Origin: Zygnema cylindricum
Taxonomy: Eukaryota; Streptophyta; Zygnematophyceae; Zygnematales; Zygnemataceae
NCBI GenBank assembly: GCA_037447655.1
Contig: JBBHKE010003094.1
Location: forward strand, 1 to 64,000
Direction of reading: 5' to 3'
Length of the DNA: 64,000 nt
The translations under genes and the position numbers were made by a program. A model generated the notes under the pieces. That model ran no database searches. It saw nothing but the letters and a program-made list of their open reading frames with translations, and had not been told where the DNA came from. This document shows positions 25,186 to 36,756 of the stretch, piece after piece (the stretch's first letter is position 1; each line of letters opens with the position of its first letter).

Positions 25186-25462
25186 TCCGCAAAACTTTTA
25201 TTGACATGTGGTTGCCCCAGTTTTGTTACCATCTTGGCCGGCCGTATGAATTGTTGTTTTTTTTATGACGGTTGACGTTCACAAGCGCGACACTTTAGTA
25301 ACCCGTTGTTACAATATCAAAGTTGTTCGACGAATTGACTGTCAAATCTAAACTCAATGGTACGTAACTTAAACTAATCTGTACTTCAAATGTACAAGTT
25401 TTGACAAGCTCACGCAATTACCTGCGCCGCATCAAAAAATGTTACTGCAATTAGCAATTCCC
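25186..25462 (-). repeat. Long terminal inverted repeat, right copy
   Basis: Reverse complement of 12684-12975, ending GCAATTAGCAATTCCC. Its inner edge abuts a MITE-type end at 25165-25182 (CGATTCAAGGTTTACA). Confidence 0.7.
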
Positions 25463-25668
25463 ATTTTAAAATTGTTGTTTTTCAAGGGCTTTTTCCGTTT
25501 TTTTTTTTTTTTGTTTTAACAAATATTTGCCTTTTTCAAGGAATTTGGTGTTTGTGATAATGTCAAAGTGTGAAACGTGTGGGCATCCCACCGACATTTT
25601 GTATAGGGACCAAACATTCTCAATTTTCATTGGCGCAAACTTCCCGGCTAAACTACAGAACTGCACAT

Positions 25669-26176
25669 TACACCGCCAATCGCTATTAGAGTAAATAACG
25701 CTAATTTTGTGCTTTAAAAAAAAAAAAAAACCTGAAAAACAATCCATATTTCTATTTTTTCCTTTACGCCTTTTAGGGTTATTATTTTAACTAGCGTTAA
25801 TAGCGGAAGTACACTGCAATGTTTTTAGTGTGATATACGGACAATTTTGTCGTACAAAAATGTACTTTTTGAAATACAAATGTACAAAAAGTCATTTAAT
25901 GTAATTGCGCACGCATGTAAATGTGCACTGGGAAAAGTGACGCAAACTCGAATATTCAGATTTTGGCGAACGAATTGTTAGATTATGTACAGATACATAT
26001 AATGATATAGACATCAATACGCTAACATTTATCATTCGAAAAAACCCAAATTAAAGTTTGTGATTAACTAGTATATTTGTTCTTTTTTGAAATTTTGTTT
26101 TTCCCAATTAGCGTTAATAACACTACATTTTTTTTACACTATTTTTTACTTTACTCTAATAGCGATTGGCGGTGTA
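25669..26176. mobile_element. TA-flanked MITE, about 504 bp
   Basis: Left end CACCGCCAATCGCTATTAG at 25671, right end AGCGATTGGCGGTG ending 26174, with TA on both sides. A larger relative of the 24808 copy, without coding capacity. Confidence 0.87.
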
Positions 26177-26329
26177 CTATACTATTCATTTTTGGGAGTA
26201 ATCATTCTCGCGGATCCATTAACTTTTTGCAACGCGTCACGAAAACCGACGCTCGCGGTTTCAATGGAATTTCTAATGTTGTGTATCGGTAAGGATTTGC
26301 CGATAAATGATATGGACCTTTTTTTCGGT

Positions 26330-26460
26330 ACCCAATAATGGATAAATTGGTATGATGTATCGCCATCGGTGTTATCGCCGATAAATAACTGATATTTATC
26401 GGTTGTTATCCGCGATAACAACGATATTGATAACTATCGGCGATAGACCGTACAGATAAA
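26330..26460. other. Cluster of TATCGG and CGATAA words
   Basis: Inverted words such as TATCGGCGATA and TTATCGCCGATAA recur (also near 26778). The cause is unknown and no gene is attached. Confidence 0.4.
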
Positions 26461-26869
26461 TATGGTGGTTGTAAATGGCGGCAGTCTGAAGGACGTGTTC
26501 AGTCTGCTTTGTTCGTCTGTTTTCTTTTTTTTTTTCAAAAAGTTTGATTCTCGAATTTTACAATGCATTTTTTTTTTCGTTTCGGTAGTATAGTTTTAGA
26601 ACAATAAAGTACTATTTTAAATTTGTTTACATTTACGTGCTGCGCTGTCCATAAAAATTTTCAGTTGAATAGATATGGAACAGATTGTCTTAAGTTGCAT
26701 GCCACGCTATATAATGTATATAATATAATAGTTTATTATAAATTATTATAGTATGCGTACTATATATTTTTCAACTTATCGCCGATATGGAATTTGTTGG
26801 TCTCAGACCGATATATCGGGACCGCTGAGTGTTCGAAAACCGATAACTTTTGGTATCTGTGTCAGAGGT

Positions 26870-27012
26870 TGCAAACGGTCAACCGAAACCGTGATCGACC
26901 GTTAACCGACCGCCCGCGCCCGATCCGGAACTTTTTCAGTTGCCAAATTTTGGGGGTCGGGCGGTTCCGGTCGGTTGACTCACCAGGAAAAAAAAAACGG
27001 TCAATTAAGGTC
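26870..27012 (+). repeat. Dispersed GC-rich repeat, copy 1
   Basis: Contains GATCCGGAAC, GCCAAATTTTGGGGG and a CGGTCGGTTGA region rich in short inverted words, followed by an A run. A related copy in the same orientation is at 60225-60400. The A-rich end suggests a small retroposon, but no promoter boxes were identified. Confidence 0.6.
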
Positions 27013-27122
27013 GGTCAGCCAAAAAACCAAAAAAAATGAAACTTTTGTTCTATCCTTATAATCCAACTTTCTTGTACTTTGTACTCTTTGGTATTGTGGA
27101 AGTACGTCACATCATATTAGCG

Positions 27123-27270
27123 TCGCAAATCTGACACGGCACTGTAGTTAGCTATTCATTTCGCAAATCATAAGTAACGCGACAAAGCGTCGCAAATTTG
27201 ACAAGGTAGTACAATTTTCATTTCGCAAATCTTAGGGAACGTGACAATGCGTCGCAAATATGACACGGTA
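27123..27270. repeat. Tandem repeat, 61-67 bp unit
   Basis: GCGTCGCAAATxTGACA(C/A)GG recurs at about 27120, 27188 and 27249 with shared TTCATTTCGCAAATC between. Confidence 0.75.
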
Positions 27271-27650
27271 CACCGCCAATCGCTATTAGGGTATTGTACA
27301 CTAATTTCGTCCCGTTTTTTTTTTTTAACTCTCCAATAGCGTAGCTTATTCAATTTTTTTTTGTACGCCGTTTAGGGTTATGTTCCAAGTACCTCACAAA
27401 ACGAAAGTACGTTGTCGGTTAAATAGTGTGGTGTACAGTATGTATCATGGTATCAAACCTTACAAATTGTACCTTTTTAAGTGAAAAAGTATATTTACTG
27501 AGTTTTAGTAACTGCGCACGCATGAGAATATGCGCTCTAAAAAGGGGATAAAAGCGGGTTGTAAAATATCACGTTCGCACATATTTGACCAACAACCACG
27601 TTTTGACTGTGTGGACGTACTACTGTCTTGACTAATAGTGGCTCTAACAT
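27269..27650. mobile_element. MITE, left end only
   Basis: Starts TA then CACCGCCAATCGCTATTAG at 27271, and its next 250 bases resemble the interior of the larger MITEs (GTACGGT and TGCGCACGCATGAGAATATG words). No matching right end was found before 28 kb, so it is truncated. Confidence 0.65.
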
Positions 27651-28019
27651 GTGTGCGACGGAAGGTCTACCGAGTATGTTTACTTGGATACCTTGCGCGG
27701 ACTAAAAATTGGAACAATAGTGACAACGATCTTGAATAAGAGCGGAACGTCCAAAAAAGGCAAATATGATGTGGAAGTTCCTGATTTTTTTGATATAATT
27801 GACGCGTGTAAATCATTGGTCACGTTTTTCAAAGAGTAATTCACAAAATCTTTTGAAAAACACATTAAAATAAGAAAACGCAACGCGGTAGAATTCTTTG
27901 CTCCGAATGCTTAAGAGTTTTTACGATGCATTCAATGAGATAAGACCAATCGCTCAAGCAAAAAATAAATTGATACTTTTTGCTTGTATCGATAAGACTC
28001 ACCTTACCGAACTTATACG

Positions 28020-28450
28020 AGGAGATGTACTTCCGGATATGTATTATATGTGGGTGATGGGGCTTGTTGCTGGAGTAGCAAACAACAAAAGATTATTGCT
28101 AAGTCCACCATGGAGGTTGAGTATATGGCCTCGTGCTTTGCTGTAAAAGAATTGATGTGGGTCAAGTATTTGCTTGGTGAGCTCGGTCACCTTAAGAGTG
28201 GTGAGCATAATTGTTTTGTGATGTCGGTGCGGTTATTATTGCCAATCAAACTTATCATTAAAAGCAAAACATGGACATTAGACTCGGCTTTGTTAGAAGG
28301 TAGAAAACAAAATTAAGTTTAGAGTGAGACTAGAAGGAGATGGTAGTAGATATGATAACCAAACTTGTGCCTTTCCCTAAGCTAATTTTCAGCTTGAAGA
28401 AGTGTGGAATGAAACTAAAGAGTGACTAGAAAATAAGGGGAGTTTAGAAA
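28020..28450 (+). pseudogene. Ty1/copia RNase H remnant
   Basis: A frame beginning near 28035 reads SGYVLYVGDGACCWSSKQQK, then IIAKSTMEVEYMASCFAVKE and LMWVKYLLGELG. This is the copia RNase H C-terminal half (WxSKKQxxVAxSTxEAEYxA). It then decays, with a frame change, to a relative of the usual DIMTKPL end (about 28350-28420). It is followed by sequence similar to that after the other copia RNase H at 31.9-32.2 kb. Confidence 0.88.
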
Positions 28451-28870
28451 TTCATAGTTCTTTTAGTATTTGTTAGGTCTAAAATGAAATGCAGAAAAGA
28501 AGCTGAGGCAATTTGCCTCTAACTTCTCTTTTCACCTCCCACACTTTTAGCAGTCATTGAAGGTTGAAGAGGGAGCTAGAGCCAAGGTTGCCTGTGCTGT
28601 TCAGAGAGAGCAAGCAATTGTTTTTAGTAGGTTTACTAAAAGTAAACTTGACGGACCCATGATTTGATCTTGGTACTTGGCGTTCGTTAAGTTAGCTTGT
28701 AGCGGTTAGCTTTATCCTAGAAGTCTAGGATCAGTGTTAAAGTATATAGGGTTTGACAAATATTTAAATAGTTAGACGTGAACAATTCATTTAATGGAAA
28801 TTGTATGATTCATGGATAGATACAATTTTGTTAAGTACGGAGTAGGGTACTGTTCCGAAACGGATATCGC
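28420..28870 (+). repeat. Probable copia 3' LTR, diverged
   Basis: GACTAGAAAATAAGGGGA directly after RNase H corresponds to GACTAGAAAACAAGGGGA at 32269. Further on, GAGCTAGAGCCAAGG corresponds to GAGATAGAGCCATGG, and TATAGGGTTTGACAAATATTT to a similar stretch at 32570. The position after RNase H and the TATA-like words fit an LTR. Its exact ends are unknown. Confidence 0.5.
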
Positions 28871-29337
28871 TCATTTTGTTTCAAAAGCGAAACAAATATT
28901 GCGTAAGTATTTATGACGGCTACAATTGAAACCCATTTTTGATCGGACGGCCGTGAAGGATCTCGAGATTGCGGAATAGGATTTTGGCGGTTTGCAATCA
29001 CCCCCACATCGATTGACATGTGGTACAACCACATTGGATTGCGGCATCTCATGGGATTACAGGAACGAATCCAAATATGACATATGTCGACTTGTTGGCC
29101 ATGTCGTACAATGGCCGTACAGAAAGTACACCGACACCTATACCTTTCTGTACGACACATTAGTATGATTAGTTCCGTACTTCAGAAGATAGAGTTTTAG
29201 ATTGCGATAGGACTTAGAAAAATTTGCTAGATAGGACCCTCTCTCCGAGAGAGCTTCTGTACAAAAGGTCAACTTTGACCCTCGATAACATATTGCTGAG
29301 TGGAGCAAATTCAGAGATTCTTTTTGCCATCTACTCA

Positions 29338-29530
29338 AGGGAGTCTTGCCTTCACAAAGGTTAAGGTGGGCAGAGTTTTGTTTCTCAGGGTGGAAGTTAT
29401 TCTTGCTGAAACACAAAGGGGTCAGGGTTAACCTAAAGGCTTCGTGTGAGCTGCCCATTTTGAGGAACTATGGAGGTCTGAGAGTTGCATTCGACCGAGA
29501 TCTCCTCTTATCAAGCTCACTTTTCACTTG
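29338..29530 (-). repeat. LTR of gag-only copia element, 3' copy
   Basis: This stretch (TTCACAAAGGT, then GGGGTCAGGGTTA, then GTGAGCTGCC, then TATGGAGGTCTGA) is repeated in the same orientation at 30787-30960. The gag remnant lies between, on the minus strand, so this is the downstream LTR. Boundaries are approximate. Confidence 0.65.
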
Positions 29531-29559
29531 AGTTGTTACAAGTGCTTTCTTCTTTCCAA

Positions 29560-30585
29560 AAGGTACGCCTGCTTTATTCTTCTTAAGCCTCATCTTTGTC
29601 AACTTAGTGTATTCTGCCATGTAATGACCGTTATCTTACAAAAATGGCAAAGTCCTTTCGGTGCTCGAAGTCCAAATCCATCCGATTGAGCTCCTCTTCC
29701 TCGACCACCAAAAATCCCATAGGGTTTTTTAGTTTCTTCATCCCTCCAGTTGGTTCCAGCGGTCAAGGCGTGACCTCTCTTTCCTCCCTTCCGAAGCTCA
29801 ATGGTGTTCTCTCTCACCAAGATCATCCCAACCACCGTATTCTAAATCCACCAGCAGTCCTATTGATCTTGAAATCTGTTGACAATAATTTTATACTCCT
29901 CTAGAAGCTTCATCAACAAAGTGTTCACCCACTCCTTTTCAGATTCCACCTTTCCCAAACTCTCCCACTCTACCAACAAGCGAGCCAACTCATTGCAAAA
30001 ATCGAGCATTTTCTCTCCTTTGTGCACAAATGCTTAGATTTTTTGATCAAGAAGTTTCTGCTCTTTAATTTTGCCACTTCTATAAATATCTTCACGTGCC
30101 TCCCACAGATTCACTGCTCTTTCTATATTAAGATACGGTGTGGCCACTTTTCGAGAGAGATGGCTCAAGATGAAGTGATATACGATTGAGTTGTTGTAAT
30201 CTGAGAGATTAAAATCATTCTACTCAGTCTTAGATATTGCCGCCTCCTTTGGTGCGAATCACAAAGTCACCGGTGTCAACTTCTCCTTTTCTTTTCCATA
30301 ATCAGAGACGCTGCTTTTTCCTTTATCATCTGTCTTTTTTGACTCCGCAAATCTTGCTCGGAATTGCAATCCTCCAAATCCTGGTGGAGGTCTCAGCAAT
30401 GTGAATGGCTGCCACACACGACTGCTCACAATACCCCATAATCTCTTCCCAAAAAGTGCCCCTCTTATCATCTTGTTCCAATGAATAAACCCTGTTCCAT
30501 CAAAGATGTGCACTCTAGAGGGTGGGCCCATAACCTGAAATTTTGTGACCTCCATTGGTGCACAGAATATATACAACTTACTCAT
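29560..30585 (-). pseudogene. Ty1/copia gag remnant
   Basis: From the ATG at 30585 the minus strand reads MEVTKFQVMGPPSRVHIFDG, then WNKMIRGALFGKRLWGIVSS. This is the gag start of plant copia elements (FDGTNFxxWKxxMxxxLxxxxLWxIV). Further frames towards 29600 contain a zinc-knuckle-like CHFCK followed, after a frame change, by GHYMAEYTKL. Stops and frame changes inactivate it. No protease, integrase, RT or RNase H is found before the downstream LTR, so the unit is gag-only. Confidence 0.75.
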
Positions 30586-30786
30586 AGCCTCTAGGATTAC
30601 TTGAAGTGCCTCTCTTTACCTAAGAACAAATGCCACCTTGGTAGGCGAATACTTTCACTTCCTTCACCCTTGTAAAGGATACACTCCCTGAGCCTTATGC
30701 AAAAAAAATTGCTCAAAAAGCCCAACCAGACTATAAATTATTAAGAGGCGAAAATGCCTATTTGTATATTTGCATTCTTGGAGAGA

Positions 30787-30965
30787 GGCGGCGGGGAGGC
30801 TTGTCTTCACAGAGGTGAAGAGGGCCAAAGTCATTGTCTGCCAAGGTGGTAATAATTCTTGTTGAAACCAAAGGGGGTCAGGGTTATCTGAGGGGCTTCT
30901 TGTGAGCTGCCTACTTTGAGGACATATGGAGGTCTCAAAGTTGCACCTTTGCTCTAGTTGTACCT
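30787..30965 (-). repeat. LTR of gag-only copia element, 5' copy
   Basis: Direct repeat of 29338-29530 with about 80 percent identity by eye. It lies about 200 bases upstream of the gag ATG on the minus strand, as expected for a 5' LTR and leader. Confidence 0.65.
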
Positions 30966-31011
30966 TTTCCCTTTGTAAGGATTCTCCTCAGTCTAGCGAT
31001 AGTGGAAGACA

Positions 31012-32290
31012 TGGAGATCCATTAAATAAACAGTAAAACGACCTGTCTCAATAGTGAGTTAGAGAAAGAGATTTTTATGAAGCAAGCGGAAGGCTTTGTG
31101 GAGGAGCGAGAAGATAATAAAGTTAGCACATTTATTAAGTCTTTGTATGGTTAAAACAGGTTTGTAGGAAATGTAACAAGACACTACATGAATTTCAAAC
31201 TGATTTGGGATATGTCTGAGTCAGCTCTAACCACTCTATTTAAATGTTTTAGGATGAGGAAGGGGTTATATTTATTGCCATATATGTAGATGATTTGCGA
31301 GTATTGATTAAGTATAGAAAAGATTTATAAGTTAAAGAAAAATTTGAGAAGCAAATTTGACATAAAAGATTTAGAGGAGGCAAGATATATCTTAATAAAT
31401 CAGATGGAAAGAGATAGAGGGAAAGAGTAATCAGATTAACTCAGAAAGAGGCAATTGGAAATATTATAGAAAAGTTTTAGACGGATAAGGCATATAGCTA
31501 TACCACTCCTATAGATTTGAAAAAAGTAAGTGATGGAAGTGTAAAAGGAGGTGTGATCATTATTGATGAGGAAATGGGACTAGAAAAGAGACAATTTATA
31601 AAGTCAATCCTTTATAAACAGGTTGTAGGAAGTCTGAATTGTTTCATGAATTCTACTAGACCAGACATAGATTTAGAAATTGGGGTCCTCTAAAGGAGTA
31701 TTAATGATCCTAAAAAGAAAGATTGGGAGGCAACCAAGAGGGTTATGAGATATCTAATAGGAACTAGGGATCTTTGATTGCATTTGAGAGGGGAGAATAC
31801 TAACATCACCACTTAGAGTGTTGCCCGCTGTAGGGATGCTCTTATAAAGAGGTGTACACATGGACATGTTTTTTAAGTTGGGAATGGTGTTTGATGTTGG
31901 AGCAGTAAGCATCAAAAGGTGGTTGCTACGTCCACCATGGAGGTTGAGTATATGGCTTCTTGTTTTGGTGTCAAAGAGCTAAAATGGGTGAAGTGTCTTT
32001 TGCAAAAACTTGGGTTCATGCTGATTAAAGTTCAGAAAGTGTTTTGTGGTAATCAAGCTGCCATTCTAATTGCAGTTAATCGAAAACGCCATTTCAAAGC
32101 TAAGCATATGGATATAAAGTAAAGCTTTGTGAGAGAAAAGGTTGAGAACAAATTTATGAGTTTGGAGTATAAACAACATGGGGAAATGGTGGCAAATTTA
32201 AAGACAAATCCATTCACATCTCCTAGACTAAAATTTTGTAGGGAACAATGTGGACTGAAAAAAAGATGACTAGAAAACAAGGGGACTATT
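31012..32290 (+). pseudogene. Ty1/copia RT to RNase H remnant
   Basis: The block opens with a decayed RT motif ending KEIFMKQAEGFVEEREDNKV and IKSLYG. It continues near 31255-31300 to a GLYLLPYM block just before the expected YVDD, read as YVDD in the neighbouring frame (TATGTAGATGAT). Then come QFIKSILYKQVVGSLNCFMN, STRPDIDLEIG, RVMRYLIGTRD, WSSKHQKVVATSTMEVEYMA and FCGNQAAI with FKAKHMDIK. Nearly the whole RT to RNase H order is preserved, but with many stops. The strand is opposite to the adjacent gag-only unit. Confidence 0.9.
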
Positions 32291-32660
32291 AAATTCTCAT
32301 TTATAATGCATTTTCTAGGTTAAAGTGTAGAAAAATAAAAAGGTCACATTTGGCAGTCAAGCTTTGCCCTCCCTCTCTCCAGCGTTGATACTTTTTCTAC
32401 TCATTGAAAAGCAGTGTGAGAGAGATAGAGCCATGGTAACCTAACAACCAAAAAAAGGTAGGGGGGTCAACCCTTAGCAAAAAACTGAAGAACTAAGGAT
32501 TTGATGCTAGTGCCAAACTAGCTGACCGTCATATCCGGTAATTTAGCACCTATGCAAGCCTATATAGGGTTAAGGTTTGATAGGTATATAAACAGGAACT
32601 AGTGTATAAAGTCGATTTACTATATTATGGGAATGTAACATAGATTCGTGTATAAATCTT
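32262..32660 (+). repeat. Probable copia 3' LTR, diverged
   Basis: Follows RNase H and matches 28420-28870 in several blocks. It has a TATA-like GTATATAAACAG at about 32583. Ends uncertain. Confidence 0.5.
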
Positions 32661-32779
32661 CCTGCCGTACAAATACTTTTAAAGACCGCACTAAAATAAA
32701 TAATGCAGACACTTAGTTTTGACGGCACAAATCAAAAGATGGTTAACATCAAACGTATCCCATCAAATGCACTATTTCA

Positions 32780-32811
32780 AAGAGAGAGAAAGAGAGAAAG
32801 AGAGAGAGAGT

Positions 32812-32892
<81 letters not shown>

Positions 32893-33050
32893 AGGGAGAG
32901 TGGGAGAGTGAGAGGGAGAGAGAGAGAGGAAGAGAGAGGGAGAGAGAGTGTGAGAGAGGGAGAGAGAGGGATAGAGAGGAAGAGAGTTGGAGAGGGAGAA
33001 AGAGAGAGATAGAGAGATGGAGAGAGAGGGAGAGAGAACAAGAGAGAGGG
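32780..33050. repeat. (GA)n microsatellite next to assembly gap
   Basis: About 100 bases of pure GA (32815-32888), then degenerate GAGAGGGA units up to the run of N. Reading frames across it are products of the repeat. Confidence 0.97.
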
Positions 33051-33060
33051 NNNNNNNNNN
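33051..33060. other. Assembly gap (10 N)
   Basis: Ten N bases at the end of the GA tract. The true length is unknown, so the distance between left and right flanks is not reliable. Confidence 1.
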
Positions 33061-33421
33061 ATGATTTTTTCGATTTTGCTGGCTTTTTTGACGGATCTTC
33101 TTAGTCTACCAGAGGTTAAGTTATATTATAATCATGTCATACATGTAAAAATACACTAAGCTCATTTAAGGCATGAACGCTCGTGAAGAACGCCAGCGCA
33201 TCAACAGTATCCACGACAGCTAGGACAGTACAACACAATATAATCTCAGTTAGCCATAACAGGCATGATAGGTATAACAGGGATGATAGGCTAACATTCA
33301 AAACGACTTATAACAAATGAAGTCACCAGATACACTTTCATCCTAAAATAAAGGTTCTTGCGCTACCATTATGGTAGTTTCATGTTCTGTACTAACAGTG
33401 ATTTTTCATAACTACTGGTTA

Positions 33422-33600
33422 GTTTGGTTTTGTTGTTCTTGCTTTCTTTCATTCCTTTTAGGCTTTTCACGCATTTTTGTTGTGTTTTTAGTCCTTTAGG
33501 GTTTTGGTCTTTAACCTTTGTTGGTCATCAATACTTTTTAGTGACAATCATGTCTTGTACTTTGATGGTATTACCATCGCGTTCTTGGAAATAAAATCCT
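33422..33600 (+). mobile_element. Non-LTR retrotransposon 3' tail, 5' truncated
   Basis: Close match to 10004-10186, ending GGAAATAAAATCC. Its upstream flank differs from that of the other copy, as expected for independent 5'-truncated insertions. Confidence 0.55.
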
Positions 33601-34161
33601 ACTTTCACATAGACCACTGAAGTAAACAATATTCAGCAAAACTTACAATCGGATAGTAGGGACAATATGGATAGTACGGACAATACCGATTGACTCTAAT
33701 ATAACACAACATGACAGGATCGACAGCACCTATGACAACTACGCGACCGCAAGAAGTGCTCGCAAGTACGGAATTTACTCGAATCACATAAAAATGTACA
33801 TACTGTACTAATATTATATTGAATTGGAGACCATCTGATTCTTCTAGGCAGTTTTTTCGGTCGTTTTAGCTTTTTTAGTATTTGACAGATGTAAGCTACG
33901 GACGGTCTAGACTACTTTTGGTTTCACCCAAGAAAACTTCATGTCCACGTAGTCCGTTTTCCTGATTATAATTGGGCCATGTTCTTTTCGTTTTTACACG
34001 TGTATCTTACTAGTTATGTAAATCGTAGTACTCTGCGCTTTCAACTCGAACAAAAAACAAAGCTTACAACTAACGATACAAAAAAAGGAGGAAATATTAA
34101 ACGTAGCATACCATACGATACAATACAGTACAGTATTCTACTTCAAAACGTCGTTTCAAAC
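33601..34161. other. No gene recognised
   Basis: Short imperfect duplications such as GGATAGTAGGGACAATA and GGATAGTACGGACAATA (33652-33690). No coding signal. Confidence 0.45.
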
Positions 34162-34690
34162 CATAGTTCAAAAGTAGGTGAAAGTAGGCCCATACAGTAT
34201 GCCTATTGTAAGCAAAACATACAATATGCCCTTAAGACCCATATTGTATTGGTCGAAAAATGAAAGAAAAGGTTAAGAGGGTTGAGTTGCACATCGATCG
34301 ATAGAGAATTAAACGGCATGTCTAAATTTTGAAAAAAAATCGGACAAAAATTATTTTTTCAGAATTTTGAGGTGTTTTTATTTCAACCGCCGACACGATC
34401 GGATGGTCGACGATCAAAGTATTGATCTTAAGAAGATCACATGAACGACCATAACACAATGCGATAGGACAATGTCATATTAATGCTGCAATTTTGAAAC
34501 CACACTAAATAAGCCTCAAATTGATAACCAGGTTGCCGTCAGCGTTTTTATTTTTTCGGGTTTTCTTCCGGAGAATGTCATCCTAAATGCGTCGGTTAAG
34601 CTAAAAAAATTCGTTAGGTAGCGTTGTACTATGATCGCGTCATTAAATGCGATCGTACAAGAGTAACCCATACAATATGCCTACTCGAGT
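34162..34690 (-). mobile_element. hAT-like MITE, incomplete copy
   Basis: Begins with CATAGTTCAAAAGTAGGTG, the TIR of the complete element at 37822-38127. Its next 100 bases and a block at 34390-34450 match that element in reverse complement. No closing TIR was found, so the right end is missing or diverged. It may be a longer, internally different relative. Confidence 0.6.
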
Positions 34691-34884
34691 TTAGTGTGAG
34701 TTTGTCGCCTGCAAAACCTGCCGTAAGCGCCTGCTTTTAGTTTCATTCCTGTGAAGATCCTATAATCCGTACTGTTTGTACAGTGCTCATTTCTCCGTTT
34801 GTTTCTCTCTCCACAAAAACACCTTTAGCTATTTCTGAATATTTTAGGGTAACCCTCAAATACTCCTGTTCTACATCAACACAA

Positions 34885-35010
34885 GGATAAATTAGCAATT
34901 GCAGTAAGGAAAAGCAGAATAAAATACTCTAAGTTTGCAGCAATTACAGTAAGGAAAAAACAGCATAAATACAAGACTTATTTAGCAATTACAGTAAAGA
35001 AAAGGCAGGA
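34885..35010. repeat. Three-copy repeat, about 45-60 bp spacing
   Basis: AGCAATTGCAGTAAGGAAAAG occurs near 34893 with variants near 34940 and 34979, upstream of propeller/ParB copy 1. Confidence 0.7.
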
Positions 35011-35121
35011 GGCTGGCTTGTACTAATGTCTTACAAGAAGCGCTAGCCATTGTGATTTGAGGAGAACCACTGGAAAACTGTTCTATTGTTCGTTTTTCGT
35101 TCTGCTTTAATCTTCAACACA

Positions 35122-36060
35122 ATGTTTGACGTGAGAGAGATAGCCTTAGGTCCTAATGGATCGTATCACATCCTTTTTCACGATGGAGATCAGGCCTGAA
35201 GTGGTGGTTTGCCAAAAATTTTGTACAATAAGCTGAATAGCCGATCGCCAAAGCTACCAGGAGTTTCATTTGTAGCCTTAGGACCACAAGGAGAATGGTT
35301 TGTGAAGTTTAATGATGGAAAATGTTACCGGGGAGGACCTACGACATCTGATTTCGATTATGCTGTCAAGAGTTACAATGATATTGTTGAATTTGTGACT
35401 TTTGGTCCTAATGAGACATGGTTTGTTCGATTTCGTGACGGTTATGTTGACACAGATGGTTTGCCACAGTCTCATAGGGACAGGATTGCATCGCTTAAAC
35501 GGAACGGAAAGAACATAAAGCGTTTGACATTAGGAAATAACGGCGATTGGTGGATGATGTTTGATACTGGACACTCGAGATTTTGCTCATCAGATAATGA
35601 TATTAGGGCAAAGCTGAGAGTAACTGACAATGCAGTCTTTGGATGTGATGGGAATTTTGCCCTAATTTGTGACTCAAGTCTCCACTATTGGAGAGTCAGC
35701 GAGACATTCGATGACGCTGTTGGATACGAGCAATCTGACTCTGAATCTGATGATGCCTATCTCAATCCCTCGAATATCCGGTATACGCAGGCAAGCATCG
35801 ATTCAAACTTTAGAGGTGGTTTTGGCACAATCTATGATCTCCAATATGCTCTCTTGAGAGAAGACATAGTGGCTGAAGATTTGCCTTCAATTAGGGTTGT
35901 CGAATGTGATGGTCAATATTGGTCTCTTGAGAACAGGAGGCTCTGGGCATTTAAGAGAGCACATCTTAAATCTGTACCTGTTAAGTTTGTACCCTCAGGA
36001 CGAGAGTTCAGGAAGAAACGAACCACTGTAACTGATGGATGGAATGTTTATGTAATCTAA
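35122..36060 (+). pseudogene. Propeller-repeat/ParB-like protein, copy 1 (nonsense codon)
   Basis: Same architecture as the copies at 40786 and 46984. An ATG at 35122 opens MFDVREIALGPNGSYHILFH, the first repeat. An in-frame TGA at 35197-35199 stands where the paralogues have TGG (Trp). After it the frame is open to TAA at 36058-36060, with repeats VSFVALGPQGEWFVKFNDG, VEFVTFGPNETWFVRFRDG and LTLGNNGDWWMMFDTG. A Ser/Asp-rich linker and the C-terminal domain (YTQASIDSNFRGG, LPSIRVVECDGQYWSL, NRRLWAF) follow. A later in-frame ATG (35209, MPKILYNKLN) could give a shorter protein lacking repeat 1. The 5' part seen in the other copies (DVGIGLVT) is absent. Either a recent pseudogene or a truncated gene. 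Confidence 0.75.
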
Positions 36061-36756
36061 CGAGACCATATGGAAAAGGCAGAGCCTTCTAGCTGCTATA
36101 TTTGTTCAGTCGCTGTTGTTTGCAGAGAGGACTCATACAAACTGAAATTGAAGGCATTAAGTTATTAGGAACTTCTTTTGCTGTGTATATTTTTTTGAGT
36201 GTCCCTCTTGGGACTGTTTATTAAATTGTAAGAGTTAGGGAATCGAGGTAGATTTGTCAAAGAATCTAGGCAGAACTTTTGCTCGGGATCCCTAATGTTG
36301 TTTTCCATAATCTGCTTGTAAATGTGTTGGCTGCATTTCCTTAAGTCAAATCGACTTTTTTCTTGTTTTTTTAAGTAGCTATTTTCGAGTTGTATATTGG
36401 ATAACCTATTTATTATGGCTGTTGTATGATGGGAATAATCGCCATTGGAAACTAATCTATGTTAGCACGAAAAGAAGAAGATCATTGGTGCAACTATCAT
36501 ACTCTCCTAATTTTTCACCAATCACACTATTCAAATTCCTTGCAACAGATTGAAGTTCACCTTATTAAACAGAGTCGGTTTGTGACGTAAAACCGAAACA
36601 TGGCTCCAGTGGCATCAATTTATGGTTAAAATATGTTTCTTTTTTCCCTAACCTGGTGCTTCAATACAAATTTGTGCGACTTGCACCTACTCATATATCC
36701 TTGCCAACAGGATATAGGAGTCACTTCATTTTACATTTGTAAAATTCAAGAAAGAC
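36061..36756. other. 3' flank of copy 1, no further gene
   Basis: Probably 3' UTR and downstream sequence. No similarity to the 3' flanks of copies 2 and 3 was noticed beyond short words. Confidence 0.4.

Noticed and set aside
32703-33104. Arg/Glu-repeat protein over the GA tract
   Set aside because: Product of (GA)n, crosses the run of N.
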